A stretch of DNA of 64,000 nt, taken from NCBI GenBank assembly GCA_016873995.1, contig VGVR01000006.1:1-64000 (forward strand), given 5' to 3'. The position numbers and the translations under genes are program-made. Of this stretch, positions 25,536-35,128 are shown in pieces. Source of the DNA: Gemmatimonadota bacterium. Lineage in GTDB: Bacteria > Gemmatimonadota > Gemmatimonadetes > Longimicrobiales > Gaopeijiaceae. Under the pieces are notes generated by a model. That model was not told the origin of the DNA, ran no database searches, and saw nothing but the letters and a program-made list of their open reading frames with translations. Position 1 is the stretch's first letter; each line of letters opens with the position of its first letter.

Positions 25536-27697
25536 ATGAAGGGTGCACGGGCGATAGGGGTCAGCGTCGCGGCGACGGTGCTGGTAGGATGCGGGAGCGA
25601 GGGCGCTCAGGTGACACTCTCGACCGTGCCCACTCCGCCGGCGTGGACCTGTCGGCGGTTTCCGTGACGGTCGGTGGCGAGCCTGCCGAGCGTATAGGAC
25701 CCGCGCCTGCGGACAGACTCGGTCGCGAGAGGAATGCGGTCCTTGCGCTGGTGGACGGGCTCACGCTCGGCGACAACCAAGTGGCGGCCTCCCTCGACGG
25801 TGAGGAGGTCGCGGCCCTGACGGTCACCAACTGGCTGATCGAGGGGCCCATCTTCTCGGGCGAGCACCTGGAGCCGTACCTCTGCCTCGCGGATCTCGCT
25901 CCGAGCAACGGCAGGCCTTCGGTCTTCCCGATCGGCACCGGCGAATCACTGGACTGGACGGACTTCGGGGCCGACTGCGCCATGGAGACGCGGGTCGACT
26001 TCGTTTACAGGAGCGCGGGCGAGCCAGCGCAGTGGAAGCCGTTGCTGGCGCCTTCGCCGCTTCCTGACGACATGGCACGCACGACCACGTCGGAAGGGAA
26101 GTCGGTCCCCTTCCTGGTGCGCCTCGAGACCGGCACGATCAACCGGGCCATCTACCAGACCGCCGTCCTGGTCGACCCAGGGGCGGGGGAGCCCAGCCCG
26201 TGGAGCCCGCCGGCGCCCTGGAACGGAAGGCTGGTCTACACCTACGGCGGAGGGTGCGAGGCCGGCTTCTTCCAGGGCACCTCGACGGGTGGCGTCCTGC
26301 GTGCGGACGTGCTCGCCGAAGGATACGCGGTCGCGTCGTCGACGTTGAACGTGAACGCGCAGGGCGGGTGCAACGATCCGCTCTCGGCCGAAACCACGCT
26401 GATGGTGAAAGAGCGGTTCGCAGAGACGTATGGCGTGCCCCTGCACACGATCGGCAACGGCGGCTCGGGTGGGGCAATGCAGCAGCTCCTGATCGCACAC
26501 GCCTATCCCGGAATCCTCGACGGCATCCTGCCAACGATGACGTTCCCCGATGCTGTCAGCTACATGATCGACTCGTCGGACTGCGGACTGCTGCTCCGGC
26601 CGTATCTCAACAAGAAGGGATATGACGACGAGACGAAGCGCGTCTTCGGCGGCTGGGCGATATGGGGTACCTGCGACGAGTCGCTCGGCCCGCGTCCGAA
26701 TCGCATTGGACCCGAGGACTGCCCGGAGGTAATTCCGGAGGCGGCGCGTTACGACGCGGTTCGCAATCCTACGGGCATTCGTTGTTCGATCTACGATGCG
26801 ATGCGGAGCATCTTCGGCACCAGGCGGTACGCGGAGGTCGAGCCGACACCGGCCGTGGACTTCGGTCGCAACCCGCACGACAACGTGGGCGTGCAGTACG
26901 GGTTGCTGGCACTGAACGAAGGCAGGATCTCCAAGAGCGTCTTCCTCGACGTGAACGAGAACATCGGCGCGCGCGACATCGACTCGCAGCCGACGCGCGA
27001 GCGCATGCATGCAGATCCGGCCGTGGTGCAGATCGCCTACGAGACGGGCCGCATCACCAACGGCAAGGGCGGCCTCGCGGTCACTCCGATCATCGAGGAG
27101 CGAAGCTATCTCGATCCGACCGGCAACTTCCACACGAGCTACTACTCGTTCGTGACGCGCGAGCGCCTACGCCGGGACAACGGACACGCAGACAACTACG
27201 TGCTCCAGCGACACGGTACCGGCACGCCGCTTGGCGCCGAGAATCTGGCCGCAATGGACCGCTGGCTCTCGAACCTGGCGCTGGATGGATCCACGGACCC
27301 GCTGGCGACCAAGGTCGTGCGGGCCAAGCCTGCGGACCTCGTAGAGAGCTGCTGGGACGACGAAGGACAGGAGGTCGTCGAGGCGCAGACCTTCGACCGC
27401 GCCCGTGTCTTCGACAACACCGAGGGTAGATGCAACACGCTCTATCCTCCGCACACGGGGACGCGGATGATCGCGGGCGCACCGTTGGAGAGCGACATCC
27501 TCAAGTGTCAACTGAAGCCGCTCGACCGTGCGGACTACACGGTGGCATTCACAGACGCCGAGTGGAGCAGGTTACAAGCGATCTACCCCACGGGCGTGTG
27601 CGACTGGTCGAAGCCGGGCGTCGGGCAAGAGGTGGCGCCGCGGACTTGGCTCGCGTACGGCCCGTCGCCCGTGAACCGTTACACGCCGCCCGCCTAG
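25536..27697 (+). pseudogene. DUF6351 secreted protein with N-terminal frameshift
   Basis: The ATG at 25536 opens a clear lipoprotein signal (MKGARAIGVSVAATVLVGCG) and continues EGAQVTLSTVPT. About codon 32 the coding character jumps to another frame (AGVDLSAVSVTVGGEPAE), which then runs unbroken for some 680 codons through a DUF6351 domain: VYTYGGGCEAGF, IGNGGSGGAMQQLL (nucleophile-elbow-like) and HADNYV near the end. The long frame itself opens only with meaningless Arg/Gly-rich text. A deletion near 25630 therefore seems to have split signal and body; a sequencing error is the alternative. DUF6351 proteins look like large alpha/beta hydrolases. Confidence 0.75.
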
Positions 27698-28089
27698 CGC
27701 GTGCGGCCCGCGTACTCGTGGTCGGTCACCGGCTCGAGCCAAGTGGTTGCGGCCTCGATGTTGAGCGCCACGTGCGTCATGGGCCCGTCTCCGGACGCGC
27801 CGTGCCAGTGTCGCTCGCCCGGCGCGATGGAGACTATGCCGCCGGTGCCGATCTCCTGAACGGGCTCGCTCGCCTTCTGGAACCGGCACGTCCCCTCCAC
27901 CACGAGGAGGAGCTGTGTGCCGCTGTGCGTGTGCCAGTTCGTCCGCGTGCGCGCCTCGAAGCGGACCCGGTACGCGTTCACCGGCGGGTGCTCGCTGACG
28001 CCGTCCATGCGCACGAGCGTGCCAGGGCCGGTGAAGTTCGCGGGGTCGACGGGGTCGGCCGGTCGGTCTGCGAGATGGAACGCTTGCAC
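27694..28089 (-). CDS. Cupin-domain protein
   Basis: 131 residues from GTG 28089 (MQAFHLADRPADPV). It contains a single cupin barrel with metal-binding motif NWHTHSGTQLLLVVEG and second motif GERHWHGA. Similar small cupins appear with carboxymuconolactone decarboxylases, but none is here. Function unassigned. It overlaps the end of the DUF6351 gene by four bases. Confidence 0.85.
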   Translation of the reverse strand: MQAFHLADRPADPVDPANFTGPGTLVRMDGVSEHPPVNAYRVRFEARTRTNWHTHSGTQLLLVVEGTCRFQKASEPVQEIGTGGIVSIAPGERHWHGASGDGPMTHVALNIEAATTWLEPVTDHEYAGRTR

Positions 28090-28124
28090 GGTAGCTCTCC
28101 GGGAGCGCTGACGAGGACACATCG

Positions 28125-29468
28125 ATGACGGGCGGCACACTCGAGCGCCATCTCCGACTCAGGTCTGCGACCGCGCTCGTGATCGCGAACATGATTGGAG
28201 CGGGCATCTTCACGACGACCGGCTTTCAAGCCGCCGACCTGCGCCACCCGCTGCTCATGTTCGCGCTCTGGACCGTCGGCGGTATTCTGGCGCTGCTGGG
28301 CGCGCTGTGCTATGCCGAGCTCGGTGCAATGATGCCCGAGGCCGGGGGCGAGTACGTCTATCTTCGGGAGACCTACGGCCCAGCCTTCGGCTTCATGAGC
28401 GCGTTCGTCTCGCTGACGGCGGGGTTCTCCGCGGCCATCGCGTCCGCGACGGAGAGCTTCGTCGTCTATCTCGGGACCTTCGTGCCGTTCTTGTCGGAGG
28501 AGCGTACGCTGCTGGCCGGCATCGGCGTGGTCGACGTCGTGGCGGTCGCGGTCGTCTGGCTGCTGGTGTGGATCCATCAGCGGCCCGTGCGGTCGGGCAC
28601 CGGGTTCAACGACGCCATCACCGCCGCGAAAGTCATCGGGATCGTCGCGATCTTGCTCGCGGCGGCGGCGCTCGGAAACGGCAACGCGTCGAACCTGGTC
28701 ACGCCGTCGCCCTCGTTCGCCGAGCTCGAGCGGGGTGAGCTGTTCGCGGCCATGGGCACCTCGCTCGTCTTCGTGATGTTCTGTTACGCCGGATGGAACG
28801 CCGCTGCGTACGTGGCCGGCGAGATGGAGGATCCACAGCGCGACCTCCCGCGCGCGCTTCTCCTTGGAGCCGGCACCGTGCTGGTCCTCTACGTCGGACT
28901 GAACGCGGTGTACTTGTACGGTGCGGGCGTAGACGACTTGGCCGGACAAGTGGAGGTGGGGGTCGTCGCCTCGCGTACGCTCTTCGGCTCGTGGGGCGTG
29001 GGCCTGGTGACGGTCGTGTTGTGCGCGTCGATATTCGCCTCTGCCTCGGCGATGACGTTCGCGGGGCCCCGCGTCTACTACGCGCTCGGCAAGGACTTCC
29101 CGCCGTTCGCCGCGCTCGCCCGCACGTCGGTCGGGGGCGCGCCGTCGACCGCGCTCGTCACGCAGGGACTCGTGACGTCCGTGTTCATCGTCTCGGGGCG
29201 GGTCGACCAGATCCAGCAGTACGCAGGCTTCACACTGAGCCTGTTCGCGAGCCTGGCCGTGTCATGCGTGATCGCGCTCCGGCTGCGGCGACCCGAGGCG
29301 GAACGCCCCTTCCGGGTACTGGGGTATCCTCTGACCCCAGTACTGTTCTTGGCCGTGTCGGTGTGGATGATGTACTGGGCTTTCCAGGGCCGGCCGATCG
29401 AGTCGGCTCTGGGACTCGGGACGGTGGTGTTGGGAGGTGTGCTCTTCGCGCTGCAAAGGAGGAAGTGA
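28125..29468 (+). CDS. APC-superfamily amino-acid permease
   Basis: 447 residues with about twelve membrane helices. The substrate loop of helix 1 is IANMIGAGIFTTTG, and helix 6 carries MFCYAGWNAAAYVAGE. It belongs to the LAT/APA branch of amino-acid/polyamine exchangers or proton symporters in the inner membrane. The specific substrate is not readable. It is coupled by TGATG to the next gene. Confidence 0.92.
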   Translation: MTGGTLERHLRLRSATALVIANMIGAGIFTTTGFQAADLRHPLLMFALWTVGGILALLGALCYAELGAMMPEAGGEYVYLRETYGPAFGFMSAFVSLTAGFSAAIASATESFVVYLGTFVPFLSEERTLLAGIGVVDVVAVAVVWLLVWIHQRPVRSGTGFNDAITAAKVIGIVAILLAAAALGNGNASNLVTPSPSFAELERGELFAAMGTSLVFVMFCYAGWNAAAYVAGEMEDPQRDLPRALLLGAGTVLVLYVGLNAVYLYGAGVDDLAGQVEVGVVASRTLFGSWGVGLVTVVLCASIFASASAMTFAGPRVYYALGKDFPPFAALARTSVGGAPSTALVTQGLVTSVFIVSGRVDQIQQYAGFTLSLFASLAVSCVIALRLRRPEAERPFRVLGYPLTPVLFLAVSVWMMYWAFQGRPIESALGLGTVVLGGVLFALQRRK

Positions 29469-30145
29469 TGGCTCGGCTGCTACGTGGTCTGACGGTTCTC
29501 GCCTCGATGCTCGGCGCGGCCCTCGCGATGTCCGGGACGGCCTCGTCTCTGACGGCACAGCTCGGCAGCCAACCTGCCGATCGCTGGGCGCTCACGCTCG
29601 AGAGCGGGCGGAGGCTCGAAGGCCTCGAGATCGAGGAGGTGGTCGCGGCCATGGGCCTCCGCGCGGGAGAGACCGTCGCGGACATCGGTGCCGGCACGGG
29701 CATCTTCTCGGTTCCGATGGCGCGGGCGGTTGGCGCCAGCGGGACGATCTACTCGGTCGAGGTGGATGCGGGCTTCCTGCCGCTCATCGAAGCCAAGGCA
29801 CGCGAGGGCGGCGTGACCAACATCCGTACCGTGCTCGGAGAGTTCGGCGACCCGAAGCTCCCGGTGCGCGACGTCGACGTCGCGTTCTTCCATGACGTCC
29901 TGCATCACATCGAGCAGCGCGCAGCATATATCCGCGCCCTTGCGGCTTACATGCCTGCGGGGAGCCGCATCGTCGTGGTCGACTACGACAAGAGCGTGCC
30001 GGGCGTTCCGCACTCCGACCAGCCGGCGATGCTCATTGGGCCCGACGAGGTCGCGGGATGGATGTCGGCGGCGGGGTTCGACGTGACCCGCGAGATAGAG
30101 ATGTTCCCCGACAAGTTCTTCGTGGTGTACACCAAGCGGAGCTAA
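29468..30145 (+). CDS. Exported class I SAM-dependent methyltransferase
   Basis: 225 residues. The core is a normal class I fold: VADIGAGTGIFSVPMA (SAM loop), YSVEVDA, FHDVLHHIEQ and VVVDYD. The N-terminus (GLTVLASMLGAALAMSGTAS) is however a typical cleavable signal, implying the enzyme acts outside the cytoplasm, where SAM is not expected. It starts on the TGATG of the permease stop. Substrate unknown. Confidence 0.85.
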   Translation: MARLLRGLTVLASMLGAALAMSGTASSLTAQLGSQPADRWALTLESGRRLEGLEIEEVVAAMGLRAGETVADIGAGTGIFSVPMARAVGASGTIYSVEVDAGFLPLIEAKAREGGVTNIRTVLGEFGDPKLPVRDVDVAFFHDVLHHIEQRAAYIRALAAYMPAGSRIVVVDYDKSVPGVPHSDQPAMLIGPDEVAGWMSAAGFDVTREIEMFPDKFFVVYTKRS

Positions 30146-30179
30146 TGGCTCGAGTCAGAAGTCCCTTGGAACACCGCTG

Positions 30180-30941
30180 CTAGCGGGAGTTCGCTCGGCC
30201 GGCGGCGAGCGCCCAGCGCACGTCGACCGCGAAGGAGTACGTGAGGGCAACGAGGCCCAAGGCGGCTGCGCCGGTGGCGAGCGGGCGGGGGATGATCGGG
30301 CCCAGAGCCACCAGCAGCACGATGCCTTGGACGACGCACACCACTTTGCGTCGCATGCTGGGCGGTAGCTCCGCCGCGAGTGCAGGCCAGATCCAACTCG
30401 CGGCGACGAACGCGTAGCGCATGAGGCCCATGAGGAGTACCCAGGTGCCCACGCGACCGTCCCGCCACACCAGGATCGCGAGCGCCATGATGAGGGCGGC
30501 GTCGAGCTCCATGTCGAAGCGGGCGCCGAAGGCGCTCTCCGTGCCGGTGCGTCGTGCAACCCTGCCATCGAGACCGTCGAGCAGCATGATCGCCGTGGAC
30601 ACGCCGATGATCCACCACGCCGTCCGGCTGTCAGGTGGGTTGGGCCAGATCGCCAACGTGAGTACCGGAACCGCGAGGGCCGAGCGCGCGAGCGTGATGC
30701 GGTTGGCCCACCCCACACCCGGTCCGCGGACGTCGGGTGGTAGGGTCCGGAGCAATACGCGTGCTCCCACGAGCGCGACCATGAGGCCGACCAGGACGTA
30801 GCTGGCAGTCAGGCCGAGAAGCCACCAGGTTGCATCGACCGCCAGGAGCGCGAGGACCAGGGCCAAGCCCAGGTCACGGAGCGCGCCGCGGGGCCGGGGT
30901 GCCCGAGGCCGGCTGCTGCCTCTGTGGTCGACTTCCGTCAT
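30180..30941 (-). CDS. CDP-alcohol phosphatidyltransferase family membrane enzyme
   Basis: 253 residues with about six membrane helices. The complete CDP-AP signature is present: D122-x2-D125-G126-x2-A129-R130-x8-G139-x3-D143-x3-D147. These enzymes move a phospho-alcohol or phosphatidyl group from a CDP donor to an alcohol acceptor at the inner membrane. It is transcribed away from the pterin/pyrimidine-type cluster, its ATG overlapping the opposite ATG in the palindrome CATG, so it is very likely part of that pathway: lipid or polyol attachment is inferred. Confidence 0.9.
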   Translation of the reverse strand: MTEVDHRGSSRPRAPRPRGALRDLGLALVLALLAVDATWWLLGLTASYVLVGLMVALVGARVLLRTLPPDVRGPGVGWANRITLARSALAVPVLTLAIWPNPPDSRTAWWIIGVSTAIMLLDGLDGRVARRTGTESAFGARFDMELDAALIMALAILVWRDGRVGTWVLLMGLMRYAFVAASWIWPALAAELPPSMRRKVVCVVQGIVLLVALGPIIPRPLATGAAALGLVALTYSFAVDVRWALAAGRANSR

Positions 30942-31944
30942 GGAGCTCACGTTGGATACCGAGACTGCCCGGCAATTCTGGATTCGGTCGCCGGGGATTG
31001 GAGAGATCGTCGCCGCGCCCCTCCCTCCGCAGCAAGAGGGCGAGGTCCTCGTACGCGCGCTCTACAGCGGCGTCAGCCGGGGCACCGAGGCGCTCGTCTT
31101 CCGGGGCGAAGTCCCGGCGTCGCAGCGTAGAGCGATGCGAGCGCCCTTCCAGGAGGGAGACTTCCCCGGGCCGGTGAAGTACGGCTACTCGAGCGTGGGG
31201 AAGATCGTCGACGGTCCGGCGGGCCTCGAGGGGCGCCACGTGTTCTGCCTCTACCCGCACCAGGACGTCTACCGTGTGCCGGCGACGTCGGTCACCGTCC
31301 TGCCCGAGGGCCTTCCGCCTGGGCGCGCCGTGCTCGCAGCCAACGCCGAGACTGCGCTGAACGCGGTGTGGGATGCCAAGCCAGGGCCCGGGGACCGCAT
31401 CATGGTGATCGGGGCGGGGGTGGTGGGTTTGCTGGTCGCGTGGCTCTGTGCGCTCCTGCCCGGCGCCGACGTGCGCGTGCACGACGTCGATCCGGGGCGC
31501 GCGCGGGTTTGCGACGCGCTCGGCCTTGGGTTCACGGCCACGCCGCCGCTGGGGGTCGACGCCGACCTGGTCGTGCACGCGAGCGGCACGGAGGCAGGGC
31601 TCCGTGCGGCGCTCGAGTGCGCCGGCATCGAGGCCACCGTCCTCGAGTTGAGCTGGTACGGAAGCCGCGCCGTGTCGCTGCCACTCGGCGAAGCGTTCCA
31701 CGCGCGTCGTCTGACGCTGAAGAGCAGTCAGGTCGGGCGGATTGCTCCGGATCGTGCGGCCCGCTGGGACCACCGACGACGCATGTCTGCCGCCCTCGAG
31801 CTCCTGCTCGACCCACGTCTCGACGCGCTCATCAGCGGCGAGAGCGACTTCGCGGAGCTGCCCGCCGTGATGTCGAGGTTGAGTCGTGACGGCAGCGGCG
31901 CGCTCTGTCACCGAATTCGTTACTCCCAAACTGCCATCGAGTGA
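30940..31944 (+). CDS. Zinc-less alcohol-dehydrogenase-like (MDR) oxidoreductase
   Basis: 334 residues of the medium-chain dehydrogenase fold: [15 protein letters not shown] at the catalytic-domain start and a Rossmann [14 protein letters not shown] loop. The zinc-ligand cysteines and the structural zinc lobe of true alcohol dehydrogenases are absent. It begins the plus-strand arm of the cluster, eight bases before the PTPS-like gene. It may reduce or oxidise the side-chain sugar or ribityl group. Confidence 0.85.
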   Translation: MELTLDTETARQFWIRSPGIGEIVAAPLPPQQEGEVLVRALYSGVSRGTEALVFRGEVPASQRRAMRAPFQEGDFPGPVKYGYSSVGKIVDGPAGLEGRHVFCLYPHQDVYRVPATSVTVLPEGLPPGRAVLAANAETALNAVWDAKPGPGDRIMVIGAGVVGLLVAWLCALLPGADVRVHDVDPGRARVCDALGLGFTATPPLGVDADLVVHASGTEAGLRAALECAGIEATVLELSWYGSRAVSLPLGEAFHARRLTLKSSQVGRIAPDRAARWDHRRRMSAALELLLDPRLDALISGESDFAELPAVMSRLSRDGSGALCHRIRYSQTAIE

Positions 31945-31951
31945 GCGAGAG

Positions 31952-32350
31952 ATGTACAGCTTGAACGTCAGAGATCACTTCATGATCGCCCACAGCTTTC
32001 AGGGCGAGGTGTTCGGTCCTGCGCAGCGCCTGCACGGCGCCACATACGTGGTGGACGCAACGTTCCGCCGTCGCGAGCTCGACGCGGACGGACTGGTCGT
32101 GGACATCGGCCGGGCGAGCGAGCTGCTCCGCTACATTCTCGCCGGCATGAACTACCGCAACCTCGACGACGACCCGGCCTTCAGAGGCAAGAACACCACG
32201 ACGGAGTTCCTCGCGCGCGAGATCTTCGAGCGCATCGCGCGCGCGGCGCGCACTGGGGACCTCGGCGCCGGTGCTCGTGGGCTTGCTTCCATCTGCGTGA
32301 CGCTGCGGGAGTCTCACGTCGCGTGGGGGAGCTACGAAGGGAGCCTGTGA
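31952..32350 (+). CDS. PTPS/QueD-fold protein lacking catalytic residues
   Basis: 132 residues clearly of the 6-pyruvoyl-tetrahydropterin synthase fold. Aligned by eye with E. coli QueD, one zinc His (H14) and the first His of HGH (H28) remain, but the second is Ala (A30), the nucleophile Cys becomes A24, and the catalytic Asp-His pair becomes N67-Y68. The pterin-binding Glu (LRESH, E120) and the NTTTE loop are kept. So it could still bind a pterin-like ligand but should not do the usual reaction. Start ATG 31952; its stop is coupled to the next gene by GTGA. Confidence 0.88.
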   Translation: MYSLNVRDHFMIAHSFQGEVFGPAQRLHGATYVVDATFRRRELDADGLVVDIGRASELLRYILAGMNYRNLDDDPAFRGKNTTTEFLAREIFERIARAARTGDLGAGARGLASICVTLRESHVAWGSYEGSL

Positions 32351-33405
32351 CGGTCGACCTGCACTTCGTGGTTCCCGGGCCGCTCGACCAGCTCACGGGC
32401 GGATTCGTCTACGATGCGCACATGGTGGCCGGACTCAGCGAGCTCGGCTGGGCCATACGCGTGCACAACCTCTCAGGCAGCTTCCCCGGGCCCGACGCGG
32501 TTGCCCGCGAGAGCCTGGGCGCCGCTCTCGCCGGCGTGCCAGCGCGGGCGCGAGTGGTCATCGACGGGTTGGCGATGGGTGGGATCCCCGAGGCGATCGA
32601 GGCCCAGGAGCGGCGGTTGCGCCTGATCTCGCTGGTCCACCATCCGCTCGCCGAAGAGACCGGACTGTCTGCGTTGGACCAGCAGCGTTTCGCGGCCTCG
32701 GAGCGACGGGCGCTTGCGGCCTGCGCGGGCGTCATCGTATCCAGCGCGTACACTGCGCGTGGGCTGAGTGCTTATGGCGTCTCCGCTGGGCGTGTGCGCG
32801 TGGTCGTCCCGGGCACTGAGCCCGTGCCTCCCGCCGTGGGCCCGGGTCCGGGGCAGCCCCCGGTGCTGCTCTGCGTCGCGAGTGTGACGCCGAGGAAAGG
32901 CTATGACGTGTTGGTGTCCGCGCTGGCCAGAGTAGCCGATCTCGAATGGACGTGCGTGTGCGCCGGAAGCCTGACACGCGACCCGGTCTGCGCAGGTGCA
33001 GTGCTCGGCGCAGCTGCCCGGGCCGGGCTCGTCGAGCGCCTGCGGTTCGTCGGTGAGCGCGAAGGTGCGGAGTTGGAGTCGCTGTACCACGGCGCGTCCG
33101 TCTTCGTGCTCGCATCCCATTACGAGGGGTACGGGATGGCTCTGGCGGATGCCTTGGCCCACGGACTCCCGGTGGTGAGCACGACGGGCGGTGCGATTCC
33201 GTTCACGGTGCCTGCGCAGGCTGGGCTCCTGGTGGAGCCCGGAGACGCCGAGGCGTTCGCGGCCGCCTTGCGTACGGTGCTCGATCCGGAGGCACACCGT
33301 CGGGGCGAGCTTGCGGCGGCGTCGCTTCGGCATGCCCGGGAGCTGCCGACGTGGCGCACCGCGGCGGCGGCGTTCGCAGACGCGGTGCGGTCACTGACGC
33401 CATGA
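32347..33405 (+). CDS. Family 4 glycosyltransferase
   Basis: 352 residues from GTG 32347 overlapping the previous stop. It is a GT-B enzyme: N-terminal [14 protein letters not shown], donor-domain [16 protein letters not shown], and the GT4 motif [20 protein letters not shown] with the EX7E glutamate. It transfers a sugar from a nucleotide donor with retention. The acceptor is presumably the cluster product. Confidence 0.92.
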   Translation: MTVDLHFVVPGPLDQLTGGFVYDAHMVAGLSELGWAIRVHNLSGSFPGPDAVARESLGAALAGVPARARVVIDGLAMGGIPEAIEAQERRLRLISLVHHPLAEETGLSALDQQRFAASERRALAACAGVIVSSAYTARGLSAYGVSAGRVRVVVPGTEPVPPAVGPGPGQPPVLLCVASVTPRKGYDVLVSALARVADLEWTCVCAGSLTRDPVCAGAVLGAAARAGLVERLRFVGEREGAELESLYHGASVFVLASHYEGYGMALADALAHGLPVVSTTGGAIPFTVPAQAGLLVEPGDAEAFAAALRTVLDPEAHRRGELAAASLRHARELPTWRTAAAAFADAVRSLTP

Positions 33406-34223
33406 GCGAGACTTTCGATGCTGCATGGCTCGAATTGCGCGAGTCCGTGGACCACCGCTCGCGCGCGGTGCCTATACTCGATCCACTGCTCGGCTGGTGG
33501 ACCGCGCGCGGCGCCTCGTCCGTGCTGGACCTGGGGAGCGGCACGGGCTCCAACCTACGCTACTTGGCGCCCAAGCTACCGGGGCAGCAGCGCTGGACGG
33601 TCCTCGACCATGACGCGGGGCTGCTGCGGCGCGCGCGGTCGACGAGCCCGGCGGTGACCGTGCATCCCGTGGTGCGAGACTTGGCCGGCGTGGGCCTGAC
33701 GGAGGTGAAGGGGACCGACCTGGTGACCGCTTCTGCCCTGCTCGACCTGGTGTCCGAGGCATGGTTGGACGGGCTTGTCGACGCCTGCGTCGCTTCGCGG
33801 TGCGGCGCGCTCTTCGCGCTCACCTACGACGGGACGATCGGCTGGTCGCGGGACGCCGAGGATCCGTTCGACCTGCGGATTCGCGACGCCGTGAACGAGC
33901 ACCAGCGACGCGACAAGGGCCTCGGACCGGCGCGCGGACCCGATGCGGCGCCCGTCGCCGAGGAGTTCTTCCGTGCACGCGGGTATTCGACGTGGCTGCG
34001 CCCCAGCCCTTGGTCGTTGGGACCGAGTGACGCCGCGTTGTCCCGGGCGCTGATCGCCGGTTGGGTCGTCGCGGCGGTGGAGATGCTGCCTGCCGAAGCG
34101 GCTGAGCTGCGTGCTTGGGGTGCTCGGCGTGCGGCCTCTGCCGAGTCTCCGACCTTCACGTTGACGGTCGGCCACTGGGATCTCTTGGCCTTGCCGCCCA
34201 CCGCCGCGTCGAGCAGGTCGTGA
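33402..34223 (+). CDS. Class I SAM-dependent methyltransferase
   Basis: 273 residues, start ATG overlapping the previous stop (ATGA). The SAM motif VLDLGSGTGSNLRYL is near residue 45, followed by VLDHD and TASALLDLVSEAWLDGL. It is the fourth consecutive gene of the plus arm. It probably methylates an intermediate of the cluster; the methyl acceptor (O, N or C) is not evident. Confidence 0.9.
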   Translation: MSETFDAAWLELRESVDHRSRAVPILDPLLGWWTARGASSVLDLGSGTGSNLRYLAPKLPGQQRWTVLDHDAGLLRRARSTSPAVTVHPVVRDLAGVGLTEVKGTDLVTASALLDLVSEAWLDGLVDACVASRCGALFALTYDGTIGWSRDAEDPFDLRIRDAVNEHQRRDKGLGPARGPDAAPVAEEFFRARGYSTWLRPSPWSLGPSDAALSRALIAGWVVAAVEMLPAEAAELRAWGARRAASAESPTFTLTVGHWDLLALPPTAASSRS

Positions 34224-35128
34224 GGCGCGGGCTCGCCTTCGCGCGCATCGCTCTAACCGGCGTGGCGCTCTGGCTCGTCGCGCTTTGGGTGGACGCCGGC
34301 GACGTGCTGGCGAGGCTGACCGAGCTGAAGCCGTCGTGGGTGGCGCTCGCACTCGCCATCTCGGTGGTGCAGGTGCTCATCCTGGCCTGGCGCTGGCGCT
34401 TCACCGCGCTGCGCCTCGGCCTCGACATCTCGCTGCGCGATGCACTCGGCGAGTACTACCTCGGCATCCTGATCAACCAGGTACTTCCCGGCGGCGTGAT
34501 GGGTGACGTGACTCGCGCGTGGCGCCACGCGCACGCCACGGCGCTCACCGGACCCGCGGTGCGTGCCGTGATCCTGGAGCGCGTGTCCGCCCAGGTCGTC
34601 ATGGTGCTGGCAGCTCTGGTGTCGCTCGCCTTCTTGCCCGGGCTCGCGGTGTGGGCCGCCGCCGGAGCGTTGGTCTCGGGCGGCGTGGCGATTGCGGCGC
34701 TCCGTCACGAGGCCGACGACGCGACAGCGCTCGGACGCATCCGGCAGGACGCGCGGCGCGCGTGCCTGGCTCCCGACGCGGTGGCGCTGCAGGCTGCCAG
34801 CGCCGTCGCCGTCGTGGGCTCCTACATCGCCGTCTTCGTGGTAGCGGCCCGCGCCGTCGGCGTCTCTGCTCCGCTGGGCGCGGTGCTGCCGCTCGTCGCT
34901 CCGGTGCTCATGACGATGCTCATTCCCGTGACGGTCGCGGGCTGGGGGGTTCGAGAAGCCGCGGCTGCAGCGCTCTGGGGGATGGTCGGGCTGGCGCCCG
35001 GCGAGGGCGCAGCCGTGTCAGTCGCCTACGGGCTCCTGGTGCTCGCGTCGAGCGCGCCCGGAGCGCTCGTGCTCATGCGGACCCTCTCCGCAGGTCGAGA
35101 TCGAAGAGCACGTCCTCACCCAGAATGA
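34220..35128 (+). CDS. YbhN/UPF0104-type membrane protein, flippase-like
   Basis: 302 residues from GTG 34220 (GTGA overlap). About eight membrane helices with the family text NQVLPGGVMGDVTRAW, and PVTVAGWGVREAAAAALWG near the end, as in the lysylphosphatidylglycerol-synthase transmembrane family. Relatives move or shield lipid-linked intermediates. As last gene of the arm it could flip a lipid-linked product. Its last 56 bases overlap the convergent creatininase-RibD gene. Confidence 0.85.
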   Translation: MRRGLAFARIALTGVALWLVALWVDAGDVLARLTELKPSWVALALAISVVQVLILAWRWRFTALRLGLDISLRDALGEYYLGILINQVLPGGVMGDVTRAWRHAHATALTGPAVRAVILERVSAQVVMVLAALVSLAFLPGLAVWAAAGALVSGGVAIAALRHEADDATALGRIRQDARRACLAPDAVALQAASAVAVVGSYIAVFVVAARAVGVSAPLGAVLPLVAPVLMTMLIPVTVAGWGVREAAAAALWGMVGLAPGEGAAVSVAYGLLVLASSAPGALVLMRTLSAGRDRRARPHPE

